Shown: in pieces, positions 16,893-25,787 of the stretch | Numbering within the stretch: position 1 is the first letter of the stretch | Layout: each line of letters opens with the position of its first letter | Source of the DNA: an uncultured Prevotellaceae bacterium | Lineage (GTDB): Bacteria; Bacteroidota; Bacteroidia; Bacteroidales; Muribaculaceae | Direction of reading: 5' to 3' | Assembly (NCBI GenBank): GCA_900317325.1 | Contig: ONGE01000008.1 | Span: 124,001 to 188,000 of the forward strand | Length of the DNA: 64,000 nt | Notes under the pieces: generated by a model | The model's database searches: none | What the model was told of the DNA's origin: nothing | The model's input: only the letters and a program-made list of their open reading frames with translations | Translations under genes and position numbers: made by a program

Positions 16893-17795
16893 TCAGAATA
16901 CTTTCACGTTAATATACCTCTTAGGATTGGCCTTGATATCGGTCAACAATGAGTCGAGACTCGCGATAGCATGGTTGGCGTTATCATAGAGTTCGCGGTC
17001 ATTCAAAATCTTGCCCAGGCTCGAGTTTTTGTCATTCAGCTGCTCGCTCAGGGCCTGCAGGTTGGCCAGTGTCGCGTTCAACGAGTTGATGGTCGAGTCA
17101 AGCGGCATCTGCTTGAGCGAGGCCGAGAAATCGGTCAGGTTGCCGGATGCGCCAGTCAGATTATTAGTGATGCCGTTCACATTATTCATCACGCCAGGCA
17201 CACTGCGGTTCAGGTTGTTCAAGAGCTGGGTGAGCTGCAAAGCACTGAGCTGCAACTGACGGGTGATGGCGTCCACCCTGGTCAAGGCGGCAGCCAGCGC
17301 AGGATCGCCGGTCAGGCCGTTGACATTGCTGATGATGGAGTCCACCTTGGGCAGCATGCCGGTCACCTGTGGCAGGACATGGTCGGTCATCTTGTCCATG
17401 ATGCCAGGCACATCGGTCGTGGGAATATAGCTGCCCGCCTTCATGGCAGGCCCGGAACCCAAGTTGAGCACCATCGAAGCGCCGCCCATGAGCCCCGACA
17501 CCATATTAATGGTACTGCCCTCGGGCACTTTCATGTCGGGCACCATAGCCAGCATGATCGTGAGCTTGTTCTTTTCGTAATCATACTTGATTTCTCTCAC
17601 CTGACCCACCTGGAAGCCGTTCACAGTGATGGGGGCCGCTTCGAGCAAGCCATCCACATTCTCCACCTCGGTGTAGAAATAGTTAGCAGGTTTCAACAGG
17701 TTAATACCTTTCAGGTAGTTAATGCCCCAATAGAGCAAAACAAGTCCCAAGAGCACAGTGAGCGCTATCTTGACATTCTTATTGAAAAACTTCAT
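16893..17795 (-). CDS. MCE-domain lipid transport protein (MlaD-like)
   Basis: This 300-residue protein has an N-terminal membrane anchor (about 9-27) and one MCE domain (about 38-115) with the typical PITVNGFQVGQVREI stretch. A long helical part rich in Asn and Leu follows, which in family members forms a periplasmic tunnel or coil. MCE proteins carry phospholipids between membranes with an MlaE permease and MlaF ATPase. Neither partner is adjacent, so here it is an orphan; the partners may be encoded elsewhere. Confidence 0.88.
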   Translation of the reverse strand: MKFFNKNVKIALTVLLGLVLLYWGINYLKGINLLKPANYFYTEVENVDGLLEAAPITVNGFQVGQVREIKYDYEKNKLTIMLAMVPDMKVPEGSTINMVSGLMGGASMVLNLGSGPAMKAGSYIPTTDVPGIMDKMTDHVLPQVTGMLPKVDSIISNVNGLTGDPALAAALTRVDAITRQLQLSALQLTQLLNNLNRSVPGVMNNVNGITNNLTGASGNLTDFSASLKQMPLDSTINSLNATLANLQALSEQLNDKNSSLGKILNDRELYDNANHAIASLDSLLTDIKANPKRYINVKVF

Positions 17796-17827
17796 ATTCG
17801 ATGTATATGTTTTATCAGTTCAAATGG

Positions 17828-17835
17828 CAAAATTA
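17828..17835 (-). promoter_or_regulatory. -7 box of the MCE gene
   Basis: The minus strand reads TAATTTTG, 32 nt before the ATG. No clear upstream TTTG was seen. Confidence 0.45.
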
Positions 17836-17984
17836 CAAATTTGTTCTATAAACAGTACTTAATTTTAGTGAAATTAACTGATTTTTATTTGCACCGAGGG
17901 TAGATTGGGGGCCAATTTGGCAAAAAAACACCCTTTTTGGATAAAAAAAACTACATTTTCGGTAATAATTACAAGTTTTGTCAC

Positions 17985-17992
17985 TATTTTTG
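17985..17992 (+). promoter_or_regulatory. -7 box of aroE
   Basis: TATTTTTG gives a predicted start near 17999, so the ATG at 18014 is the start codon. The earlier frame opening at 17978 cannot be transcribed from it. Confidence 0.5.
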
Positions 17993-18013
17993 CAACCAAT
18001 AAACAAAACGCTT

Positions 18014-18796
18014 ATGAAATCTCCACTCGATTGTAAATACCTGTATGGCCTGATGGGTTATCCGCTGGTGCACTCGTTCTCGCAGGACTACTTCAACCAG
18101 AAGTTCAGCGCCGAGGACATCGATGCCCAGTACATCAACTTTGAAATCGAAGACCTGGGCCTGTTGATGGAAATCATCGCCGAATATCCTAACTTGAATG
18201 GCCTGAACGTGACAGCACCTTATAAAGAAGCAGTCATCGCCTATCTTGACTCGCTTGACGGCGACGCTCAAGAGGTGGGCGCTGTCAACGTCATCCGGTT
18301 GATAAGGGACAAAAAGACCGGCAGTCTGCTCGAACTGCGCGGGTACAACAGCGACGTCGTGGGTTTTGGCAACACGCTGGACAGCATTTTGACACCCGAG
18401 CGCACTCATGCAATGGTTCTGGGAACGGGCGGTGCCGCCAAGGCCGTGAGAACAGCGTTGGAACGTCGCGGAGTTGAGGTGCAGCTGGTATCACGCCGCA
18501 AAACCGAGCACACGGTGGTCTATGAGGAAATCACGCGTGCCATGGTCAACAGCTATCAACTCATTATCAATGCCACACCACTGGGCAAATACCCTGACGA
18601 CAACCAGTGCCCCGATTTCCCATACCGTTTCTTGAGCAAGGACCATCTGTGCTATGACCTGATCTACAACCCGGAGGAGACGCTGTTCATGAAAAATTCC
18701 GCCAAATACGGCGCTCAAACCAAGAACGGCATCGAGATGCTGCTGTTGCAAGCGTTTGACTCCTACAGGATTTGGACCGAAGAGGACGACCTCTAA
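18014..18796 (+). CDS. aroE: Shikimate dehydrogenase
   Basis: This 260-residue enzyme reduces 3-dehydroshikimate to shikimate with NADPH in aromatic amino acid synthesis. The N-terminal substrate domain has GYPLVHSFSQ, the catalytic K71 (VTAPYKE) and D114 (GYNSDVVGF). A Rossmann NADP domain begins near residue 136 (GTGGAAKAV). The start at MKSPLDCKYLYG is chosen from the promoter position and family length. The comEC-like gene follows 17 bp later. Confidence 0.95.
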   Translation: MKSPLDCKYLYGLMGYPLVHSFSQDYFNQKFSAEDIDAQYINFEIEDLGLLMEIIAEYPNLNGLNVTAPYKEAVIAYLDSLDGDAQEVGAVNVIRLIRDKKTGSLLELRGYNSDVVGFGNTLDSILTPERTHAMVLGTGGAAKAVRTALERRGVEVQLVSRRKTEHTVVYEEITRAMVNSYQLIINATPLGKYPDDNQCPDFPYRFLSKDHLCYDLIYNPEETLFMKNSAKYGAQTKNGIEMLLLQAFDSYRIWTEEDDL

Positions 18797-18813
18797 CCCA
18801 TAATCACATTTTC

Positions 18814-20865
18814 ATGCCCTCCCCATCGGTTCTCTCCAGGATTCCAGTGGTGCGCATCCTCGTGCCATTCATCCTGGGCATTGCCGTTCACAAGCTGTGG
18901 CACTGCTGGTGGGCTCCCCTGCTGCTGATTCTTGCTGCAGCGGTTTGCTATTGGAGACTCTCGGCAAGTTCCCGCACGCCACAAGGTAGTCTGCGCTGGC
19001 GGGCCTGGTTCATTCTGCCACTGGCGATTTGTGGCCTCGCGCTGGGATGGTTGGCTGCTGATATTCACTGCCCTGCTCGCCTGGCCGACAGCCAGCGCAT
19101 CGGCAGGAACCTCACGGGACGAGTTTCAAAGCTGGATTACACCGATTTCTCGATGCGGCTCATCATCGACGTGCTTGATCAAGACTTGCCACCATGCAAG
19201 GTACTTGTCTCGACCCGTGGTTGTGACTACACCATGCGGGCAGGCGACCTCGTGGTGTGGCCGGCTGAACTTCATGAGGTGGGCAATGCCGGTAATCCCG
19301 ACGAGATGGACTATGCCGGCTATCTGCTTGACAGTGAGGGAATCCGCTACCAGCAGCACCTGACCGTGGGGCAGGTTGTGAAAGCAGGTCACCACCCCAC
19401 CCTGCTCACCCGCTTGGCCAACATCAGGCGAGACTTGCAACTCAAGGTGTTCAATTCACGGTTATCACCTGCTGCGCAGCAGTTTGTCGTGGCATTGCTG
19501 CTGGGCGAAAGCGACATGATTGACAAGGGGACCCGACAAGAGTTTGCATCGGCAGGAGTGGCTCATGTCCTGGCCCTGAGCGGTCTGCATGTGGGCTTTA
19601 TCGCACTCATCATCTGGTGGATGCTGTTCCCGCTGGATTACTTGAGGCTGAAGAAAGTGCGCTTGGTCGTCACGCTTGCTGCCATCGCCTTGTTTGCGGT
19701 CTTTACCGGTTTGTCGCCCAGCGTGTTGCGAGCCACAATAATGATCGGCTTCGTTTTTGCCTCACTCATCTTCCATCGGCGTTCGGCCTCACTGAACGCC
19801 CTGGCCATGGCCGCTCTGGTCATCCTGGTATTCAATCCGTCGGCCATCTACAGTGTGGGCTTCCAGCTGAGTTTCATCACCGTGGGAGCTGTGCTGATGT
19901 TTGCCCGTGTGCCCCAGGCGCTTGAAAGCCGTTACAAGATCATTAACTACATCACCGCTACCGCCATCACTTCGCTTGTGGCCATGCTGGCGACCGTGGC
20001 ATTGAGTGCTCATTATTTCCATACAATCTCGTTCATGTCGGTGCTGGCCAACCTGCTCATCCTGCCCGTGCTGCCCTTATTCATGGTAGTGGGCGCCCTC
20101 TTCCTGCTCGTGACTGCAGCCGGGATGGAATGGAACCTGCTCGACTGGACGCTGGACGCCATCTACCGCAACATCCATTGGGCAACAACAGCCGTCAACA
20201 GCCTGCCGTTGTCTCACGTGAGCGGCGTTTGGGTGAGCACGACCGGAGTGGTCCTCTGGTTCGTGTTAATGGCCCTGGTCTTGTTGTGGCTCTACCGTCG
20301 TGAATACCGTTACCTGCTGTGCGCCGGGATTGCCCTGATTGTGCTGCTGGCCCATTCCCTGTGGATCGATGCCCACACGCCACGCCGCGGTGCAGTGATT
20401 TTCAACGCTTTCACGTCCACACCCATCCTGTATTATGACCACGGAACGGCAACAGTGTGGATTCCCGATGACGAGGAACCCGACTCGGCAGCTTTCACGC
20501 GCTATCATGCCGGTTTCCTGGCACGCCACAGCATTGACAAGTTGCTATTTGTGACCAACGGTGACACATTGAGGCTTGACGGCGCCCTGTTCAAGCCACC
20601 CTACGCCTTCGTGATGGGACGCCGCATCATGGCGGCGGGCAGCGGCCGGTGGAAAAGCATGGCCCCCACGAGTCGACTGGAGCTTGATGACCTCATCGTT
20701 ACCAAGCGCTTCCACGGGAATGCCGCCAAATTGCAGGAGCTGTATCGATTTGACCGCTTGGTCATCTCAGGAGCATCACACGACACACGGCCGTTGCAGC
20801 ACGAGTGCGACTCCCTGCACATCACGGTTCACGACCTTTCGTCACAGGGAGCAATCATCTATTGA
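18814..20865 (+). CDS. ComEC/Rec2-family membrane protein
   Basis: This 683-residue protein has many membrane helices. The N-terminal part (about 1-200) is a DUF4131-like domain. The competence core begins near 225 with LLGES...GVAHVLALSGLHVGFIAL, the hallmark of ComEC channels that pass single-stranded DNA into the cytoplasm. The C-terminal soluble tail lacks the metallo-beta-lactamase metal motif HxHxDH, as in other Bacteroidetes versions. The frame is open from 18772, inside aroE, but the ATG at 18814 avoids the overlap and starts at the hydrophobic region. Whether the strain is naturally competent is unknown. Confidence 0.85.
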   Translation: MPSPSVLSRIPVVRILVPFILGIAVHKLWHCWWAPLLLILAAAVCYWRLSASSRTPQGSLRWRAWFILPLAICGLALGWLAADIHCPARLADSQRIGRNLTGRVSKLDYTDFSMRLIIDVLDQDLPPCKVLVSTRGCDYTMRAGDLVVWPAELHEVGNAGNPDEMDYAGYLLDSEGIRYQQHLTVGQVVKAGHHPTLLTRLANIRRDLQLKVFNSRLSPAAQQFVVALLLGESDMIDKGTRQEFASAGVAHVLALSGLHVGFIALIIWWMLFPLDYLRLKKVRLVVTLAAIALFAVFTGLSPSVLRATIMIGFVFASLIFHRRSASLNALAMAALVILVFNPSAIYSVGFQLSFITVGAVLMFARVPQALESRYKIINYITATAITSLVAMLATVALSAHYFHTISFMSVLANLLILPVLPLFMVVGALFLLVTAAGMEWNLLDWTLDAIYRNIHWATTAVNSLPLSHVSGVWVSTTGVVLWFVLMALVLLWLYRREYRYLLCAGIALIVLLAHSLWIDAHTPRRGAVIFNAFTSTPILYYDHGTATVWIPDDEEPDSAAFTRYHAGFLARHSIDKLLFVTNGDTLRLDGALFKPPYAFVMGRRIMAAGSGRWKSMAPTSRLELDDLIVTKRFHGNAAKLQELYRFDRLVISGASHDTRPLQHECDSLHITVHDLSSQGAIIY

Positions 20866-20893
20866 CCTTACAACATATAACTGCCGTCAGAGG

Positions 20894-21793
20894 CTAATTC
20901 CATTTCTTGGGAGACACACCGACGGCTTCCTTGAAGTATTTGCCGAAAAAAGACTGGTTGGGGAAATTCAATTCCTCGGCCACCTGTTGAACGGTGTAGC
21001 GAGTGCTGCGCAACATCGTCTTGGCATCCAGGATGACGTAATCCTTGATCCACTGCGAGGGGTGACGCCCGGTCTGCTCATGGACAATATGGGACATGTA
21101 CTTGAGCGAGAGGCCCAACTGAGCAGCGTAGAACGACAGTTCGCGATGCTCGCGGTAATTATCGGCGACACATCGCAGGAAACGCGCCACAATCTCGTCA
21201 CGGCGCGTGGTCTTAGCTCCCAACTCTTGCTGACTCTCGGAATTCTGCATCACGATGTTTGCAATCAGGTTCAAGCAATTATTGGCCGTCGCTTCACGGT
21301 TGGCGGCAAAGGACGGATCGCTCAGGATGGTCCTCAACATCTCGTAAACGGTTTTCATCATCTCTAAGTGAGACGGTTGCAGATGAACAAGCATCACCTG
21401 CAAGGCATAGAGCCGGTTCAGGTTGCGCTGATTCTTTGAAAACGGCGACAACAGTCCATTCTGAGAATAAGACAGAATCATGACCCGCGCATCATCGACA
21501 TAGACAACCTTCTCGACAATGGTGCCCTCGGTGATGATGATACAGGTATTCTCGGCAGCAACATAATCACGGAAGTTCACAGTGAACGTCACAGATCCCT
21601 TATAGACAATCACCATGCAAGTCGTCGTTATTTTCAAAGGAAAGCGCTTGGAGTAACGTTCCATCAAATAGTCCGATATCTTGAAAGGCATGGCAAGATT
21701 ATCGTTTACCAGCAGGGTGTCGTTCATTACCAGCGCCCGGCCGTTGCTGTCCATCATAGACAAATCCATAGTTTGAATTGTGTTCTCTTTCAT
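20894..21793 (-). CDS. AraC-family transcriptional regulator
   Basis: This 299-residue protein has an N-terminal cupin-like sensor part (about 1-150) and a C-terminal AraC double helix-turn-helix (about 200-299). The latter includes ELSFYAAQLGLSLKYMSHIV and the closing FPNQSFFGKYFKEAVGVSPKKW. Many Bacteroidales AraC proteins of this type respond to small ligands or stress; the target here is not known. The start is MKENTIQ, because the promoter box (21818-21825) overlaps the earlier in-frame codon at 21820. The gene faces away from the DUF486 gene, so a shared regulatory gap is possible. Confidence 0.88.
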   Translation of the reverse strand: MKENTIQTMDLSMMDSNGRALVMNDTLLVNDNLAMPFKISDYLMERYSKRFPLKITTTCMVIVYKGSVTFTVNFRDYVAAENTCIIITEGTIVEKVVYVDDARVMILSYSQNGLLSPFSKNQRNLNRLYALQVMLVHLQPSHLEMMKTVYEMLRTILSDPSFAANREATANNCLNLIANIVMQNSESQQELGAKTTRRDEIVARFLRCVADNYREHRELSFYAAQLGLSLKYMSHIVHEQTGRHPSQWIKDYVILDAKTMLRSTRYTVQQVAEELNFPNQSFFGKYFKEAVGVSPKKWN

Positions 21794-21817
21794 AAGGATA
21801 GGGGTATTTAGGCACTG

Positions 21818-21849
21818 CAAAATTAGCTAATTTGGACAAAATATTCAAA
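21818..21849 (-). promoter_or_regulatory. Promoter of the AraC gene
   Basis: The minus strand reads TAATTTTG (21825-21818) and TTTG (21849-21846) with a 20-nt spacer. The leader is about 18 nt. Confidence 0.65.
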
Positions 21850-21965
21850 TTTTTCTCATAATTAATTTGAATTTATGGAGAATAAGACCATTTTTCTGCT
21901 CTTCGACAAGAAGCATCATGAGAAATATATGTGCCCCATTATGACCTCAGTAACGATTAATTGAG

Positions 21966-21973
21966 TAATTTTG
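21966..21973 (+). promoter_or_regulatory. -7 box of the DUF486 gene
   Basis: TAATTTTG lies 41 nt before the ATG at 22014. No TTTG was seen at the expected upstream spacing. Confidence 0.45.
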
Positions 21974-22013
21974 CAGCGAAAAATGGAAACTGAAAACTGA
22001 ATACGAAAAAGAT

Positions 22014-22397
22014 ATGGCTCACCTGCAACAATTCTACGCTATCGGACTGCTCATTGTGTCCAACATCTTTATGACGTTTGCCTGGTACGGGCATTTGAAG
22101 CTGCAACAAATCAAGGTCTTCACCGACAACACTCCACTCTATGTCATCATCTTGCTGTCGTGGCTGCTTGCCCTGCCTGAGTATTCGTGCCAAGTGCCCG
22201 CCAACCGCATCGGCTTTGAAGGCAACGGAGGACCATTCTCGCTCATGCAGCTCAAGGTGATTCAGGAAGTGATCTCACTGACGGTGTTCACGGTGTTTGT
22301 CACGGTATTCTTCCAGGGAGAAACACTGCGCTGGAACCACCTGGCAGGATTCATCTGCCTGGTGATGGCCGTGTTCTTTGTCTTCCACAAGTGGTAG
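22014..22397 (+). CDS. DUF486 / DMT-superfamily membrane protein
   Basis: This 127-residue protein has about four membrane helices. It carries the family stretch MTFAWYGHLK near the N-terminus and the block LLALPEYSCQVPANRIG. DUF486 proteins belong to the drug/metabolite transporter superfamily; their substrate is not known. It is a single-gene unit with its own -7 box, divergent from the AraC regulator. Confidence 0.88.
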   Translation: MAHLQQFYAIGLLIVSNIFMTFAWYGHLKLQQIKVFTDNTPLYVIILLSWLLALPEYSCQVPANRIGFEGNGGPFSLMQLKVIQEVISLTVFTVFVTVFFQGETLRWNHLAGFICLVMAVFFVFHKW

Positions 22398-22441
22398 GTC
22401 TCAGGTTAAAGGTTAAAGGTTAGAGGTTAAAGAGAGGGGGG
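22398..22441 (+). repeat. AGGTTAA word-repeat spacer
   Basis: Four near-identical tandem words (AGGTTAA, AGGTTAA, AGGTTAG, AGGTTAA) follow the DUF486 stop. A shorter set with the same word lies after lpxA at about 8981-9000. Confidence 0.6.
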
Positions 22442-22447
22442 CTTCTC

Positions 22448-22999
22448 TTAACTGAAGAGGGCGGTGACCAGGGTGATGTGCTTGGGCAGAGAGCCGTCGG
22501 TGCTCCATTCAAGTTCGATACCCAGCAGGTCACGCGTCATGGCCACGATGTCGAAGCCCACCGACTCCAACGAGTGGCGCAAGCGTTCGGGATGGCGACA
22601 CGGTTTCCCCTCGGGGCGCGTGCACCCCTCGGGACACAAGACACACCTAAAGGTGAAACAGCGACTGCCCGGCATCTCCCGTTCCATCTCATACAGTTGC
22701 GGCAACCAGGTTTTCCACACTTCTTCCATCGCCTCACGCCCCATTGCTGCCGACTGCTCGGCGTTCTTGCAGGTGGCGCGCGTTGCCTCGTCAAACTCAA
22801 TTATCGTGCCCATCAATTTCACCGACTCAAAGCCGTCGCTGACGGTGCATGGGTCGAAATCAAAGGGCGGACAGCCCCATGACGTGCCATAGCCGGGGCA
22901 TTGCAAGCAATACTCCCTGATGCGCTCCACATCGCGATACCGTGCTATAAACTCGGCAGCGCCTATCGTTGCCTCTTTTTGTGTCACCGAATACTTCAT
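22448..22999 (-). CDS. DUF2284 predicted metal-binding protein
   Basis: This 183-residue soluble protein is Cys-rich. Two Cys groups are conserved in the family: CLQCPGYGTSWGCPPF (about residues 32-47) and CVLCPEGCTRPEGKPCRHPE (about 121-140). These are likely metal or Fe-S ligands. The biological role of DUF2284 is not established. Converging neighbours and a word-repeat spacer suggest it is its own unit. Confidence 0.88.
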   Translation of the reverse strand: MKYSVTQKEATIGAAEFIARYRDVERIREYCLQCPGYGTSWGCPPFDFDPCTVSDGFESVKLMGTIIEFDEATRATCKNAEQSAAMGREAMEEVWKTWLPQLYEMEREMPGSRCFTFRCVLCPEGCTRPEGKPCRHPERLRHSLESVGFDIVAMTRDLLGIELEWSTDGSLPKHITLVTALFS

Positions 23000-23024
23000 G
23001 TCGCAAAGTTACTATAAAAAAACC

Positions 23025-23351
23025 ATTAGTGTCCGGTAAAATGCGATAAAGTTTTACAAGCAGCTGAATAACAAGGCCATAATGGAGGTTTCACACGAAG
23101 AGGCTTGCCTTTAAGCCCGTAGGGCTGTCAGGTTATAGGCAGGAGTGGAGCGAGGCGGAACTCCTGTAAATGAGCGACACATACGATTAATAGCCCCATT
23201 GGGGCGACAGACTATTGGTCAATGATTTACTGCCGCCCCAATGGGGCTTAAATGGGAGTGTGTTCTATTACAGGGGCTGCACTCGGCTTCGCCTCGTTAC
23301 ACCCCTGCCTATGCTCTGACCGCTCCTAACGGAGCTTTACCGGACATTAAT
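23025..23351. repeat. Palindromic intergenic element with terminal inverted repeats
   Basis: A 327-bp non-coding element has imperfect ends ATTAGTGTCCGGTAAA (23025-23040) and its complement (23336-23351; 15 of 16 match). Inside are two copies of a palindromic box (GCCCCATTGGGGC at 23194-23206; GCCCCAATGGGGC at 23236-23248). Two hairpins are built on CAGGAGT/ACTCCTG and CAGGGG/CCCCTG, with GGCAGG and CCTGCC as outer pairing. No transposase ORF is present. It looks like a mobile or BIME-like repeat. Confidence 0.65.
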
Positions 23352-23365
23352 TAAAAAAACGAGAA

Positions 23366-23400
23366 AAGCGAGGATAGCCCATGACGGACCACCCTCGCTT
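23366..23400 (-). terminator. Terminator of the S9 peptidase gene
   Basis: AAGCGAGG (23366-23373) pairs with CCTCGCTT (23393-23400). On the minus strand it is followed by CTTTTCTCG and a run of seven T. Confidence 0.75.
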
Positions 23401-23420
23401 CATCATTGACATGGAATTAA

Positions 23421-25631
23421 TCAGTTCTTTTTCTCTTCAGCAACAGGTGCAGGATTCACAGCTGCCTTGGCAGCGGCAATGGAGTCCTGCTGGGCTTTGT
23501 AAGCCTTGGCAGCCTCGCTGTCGGGTTTCAGCCACGTGTCGAGCCACTTGAAGAACTCGCGCTGCCACAGGATGCTGTTCTGCGGCTTGAGGATCCAGTG
23601 GTTCTCGTCGGGGAAGAGCAGCAAGCGTGCGGGCAGACCCTTGATCTTGGCGGCATTGAATGCCTGGCAAGCCTGGGTGAAGACGATGCGGTAATCCAGT
23701 TCACCGGCAGTGCACATGATGGGGGTATCCCAGTTCTGCACATAGTTCTTGGGGTTGGCCTGGGTATAGGAACGCTGAGCGGTCGCGTTGTTCTTGTCCC
23801 AGTACGGGCCACCCAGATCCCACTGCACGAACCACATCTCCTCGGTCTCAAGGTACTGGGCCTCGAGGTTGAAGATACCGGCATGAGCCAGGAAGCAGGC
23901 AAAGCGCTTGTTGTGGTTACCGGCCAGGAAGTAAACCGAATAGCCACCGTAGCTGGCACCGACAGCACCGATGTGGTCACCGTCGATATAAGGCTCCTTC
24001 TTCATGTAGTCCACAGCGCTGAGGTAGTCACGCATGTTCTGACCACCGTAATCGCCACTGATCTGGGCATTCCACTCGGTGCCGAAGCCCGGCAGACCGC
24101 GGCGGTTGGGCAGAATCACGATGTAGCCGTTGCTGGCCATGATGCGCATGTTCCAGCGATAGCTCCAGAACTGGCTCACGGGCGACTGCGGTCCACCCTC
24201 GCAGAAGAGGATGGCGGGATACTTCTTGTTGGGGTCGAAGTTGGGCGGGTAGCAAACCCAAGTGGTCATCAGCTTGCCATCGGTGGTGGGCACCATGCGC
24301 TTCTCGATGCCGATGGGATCAACCTGGGCGAGAGCCTCGTCGTTGACATGGGTAAGCTGAACGGGCTCCTTGCCCATCTGGATGCTGCAGATCTCGTTGG
24401 GAGTCTGGTAGCTCTGGCGGCAAGCGATAACGGTCTCGTTGTCGGGGAATGCCATGCTGTTGAAGTCACACACGCCCATGGCGATGGTGTCCACCTTCTG
24501 GGTAGCGACATCCATGCGGAAGATGGGTTGCGTGCCCTGGAACGGGCAGATGAAATAGATGGCCTTCTCGTCGGGCGACCAGGCGATGTCATCCACGCTG
24601 TAGTCCCAATTCTCGGTCAGGTCTTTCTTGTTGCCGGCAGCATCCATGAAGAAGATGCGGTTCTTGTCGGCCTCGTAACCGTCGTGCTCCATCGAGAGCC
24701 AAGCCATCTCGCCCTTGCTGTTGATGATGGGATAAGTGTCATAGCCCATCATGCCCTGGGTGAGGTTCTCGGTCTTGCCGGTCTCCAGGTTATACTTGTA
24801 GAGGTCGCTGTTGGTCGAGAAGGCATAGTCCTTGCCCGTCTTCTTGCGGCACACGTACACCAGGCTCTTGCTGTCGGGCGTCCAGGCCAGCGACTCGATG
24901 CCACCCCACGGCTTCATCGGCGACTCGTAGGGCTCACCCTCGAGCACGTCCTTCACGTTGCCGGCCTTGCTGCCGTCGAAGTCGGCGACAAAGGGATGAG
25001 GAATGGTGGTCACCCACTCGTCCCAGTGCTTGTACATCATGTCGTCATAGAGTTTGCCAGTGGTTTTATCCAGGTCGGGATAGATGTCTTGAGCCGTCTG
25101 GCCATATTTCACTTGCGAAATCATGACCACGCGCTTCTCGTCGGGCGAGAAGACAAAGCCCTCGATGCCGTCCTCAACATCGCTGACGCAGTTGCGGCCA
25201 CCGCCGTCGGCGTTCATGGTCCACAGTTGGGGCGTCTTGCCCTCGCCTTCATCCTTATAGATGAACGCGATCTTCTTGCCACCGTCGATCCACACATAGT
25301 TGCTCTCGCTGTTGGGCGTGTTGGTAATCTGGCGGGCATTCTGTCCGTCAACATCCATCACCCACAGGTCGCAGTTGCCCTTGTTGGTTGCGATGTCATA
25401 ATAGGTCACGCCATAGAGGATCTTCTTGCCGTCGGGTGAAACCTGCGGACCGCCCACGCGACCCAACTGATTGAGGAATTCAGGAGTGAACTCTTTCTTT
25501 TCCATTGTAGCGGAAGTTTTCTCGGTGGCGGGAGCCTGTCCTGGAGCCGCAGCCTCCTGCTTGGAGCAGGTCGATGAGCTCAAGAATGCCAATGCCGCAA
25601 CCGACATTACTGTTAACTTTGCTAATTTCAT
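23421..25631 (-). CDS. Secreted S9-family peptidase (prolyl oligopeptidase type)
   Basis: This 736-residue protein has a lipoprotein-type signal (lipobox near SSTC, about residues 20-23). An N-terminal TolB/WD-like beta-propeller (about 50-420) includes repeated SPDxK blades. The C-terminal alpha/beta hydrolase has the triad S560 (GASYGGYS), D646 (GELDYR) and H678 (DENHW). Such enzymes clip dipeptides or oligopeptides, often after Pro or Ala. An Ala-rich C-terminal tail ends the protein. It is a single gene with its own promoter and terminator, and may help use host or dietary peptides. Confidence 0.92.
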   Translation of the reverse strand: MKLAKLTVMSVAALAFLSSSTCSKQEAAAPGQAPATEKTSATMEKKEFTPEFLNQLGRVGGPQVSPDGKKILYGVTYYDIATNKGNCDLWVMDVDGQNARQITNTPNSESNYVWIDGGKKIAFIYKDEGEGKTPQLWTMNADGGGRNCVSDVEDGIEGFVFSPDEKRVVMISQVKYGQTAQDIYPDLDKTTGKLYDDMMYKHWDEWVTTIPHPFVADFDGSKAGNVKDVLEGEPYESPMKPWGGIESLAWTPDSKSLVYVCRKKTGKDYAFSTNSDLYKYNLETGKTENLTQGMMGYDTYPIINSKGEMAWLSMEHDGYEADKNRIFFMDAAGNKKDLTENWDYSVDDIAWSPDEKAIYFICPFQGTQPIFRMDVATQKVDTIAMGVCDFNSMAFPDNETVIACRQSYQTPNEICSIQMGKEPVQLTHVNDEALAQVDPIGIEKRMVPTTDGKLMTTWVCYPPNFDPNKKYPAILFCEGGPQSPVSQFWSYRWNMRIMASNGYIVILPNRRGLPGFGTEWNAQISGDYGGQNMRDYLSAVDYMKKEPYIDGDHIGAVGASYGGYSVYFLAGNHNKRFACFLAHAGIFNLEAQYLETEEMWFVQWDLGGPYWDKNNATAQRSYTQANPKNYVQNWDTPIMCTAGELDYRIVFTQACQAFNAAKIKGLPARLLLFPDENHWILKPQNSILWQREFFKWLDTWLKPDSEAAKAYKAQQDSIAAAKAAVNPAPVAEEKKN

Positions 25632-25691
25632 AATGATTACTGTTAATGATGTATTATTGCGTTAAATTTGGTTTCCCGTTGTTTCAACCCG

Positions 25692-25725
25692 CAAATTTAG
25701 TCATTTATTGCCAACAAGCGACAAA
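25692..25725 (-). promoter_or_regulatory. Promoter of the S9 peptidase gene
   Basis: The minus strand reads TAAATTTG (25699-25692), with TTTG at 25725-25722, a 22-nt spacer, slightly longer than usual. Confidence 0.5.
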
Positions 25726-25753
25726 CAATGCGTGTTTTTTAGCAATTAAACAC

Positions 25754-25761
25754 TATATTTG
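25754..25761 (+). promoter_or_regulatory. -7 box of the first GH92 gene
   Basis: TATATTTG lies 27 nt before the ATG at 25788. The upstream element is only a T-rich stretch. Confidence 0.5.
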
Positions 25762-25787
25762 CAACCACTAACCAATAACAGACATCA

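Noticed and set aside
18772-18813. Longer ComEC start overlapping aroE
   Set aside because: The added residues are not hydrophobic and overlap aroE. ATG 18814 begins just before the membrane region.
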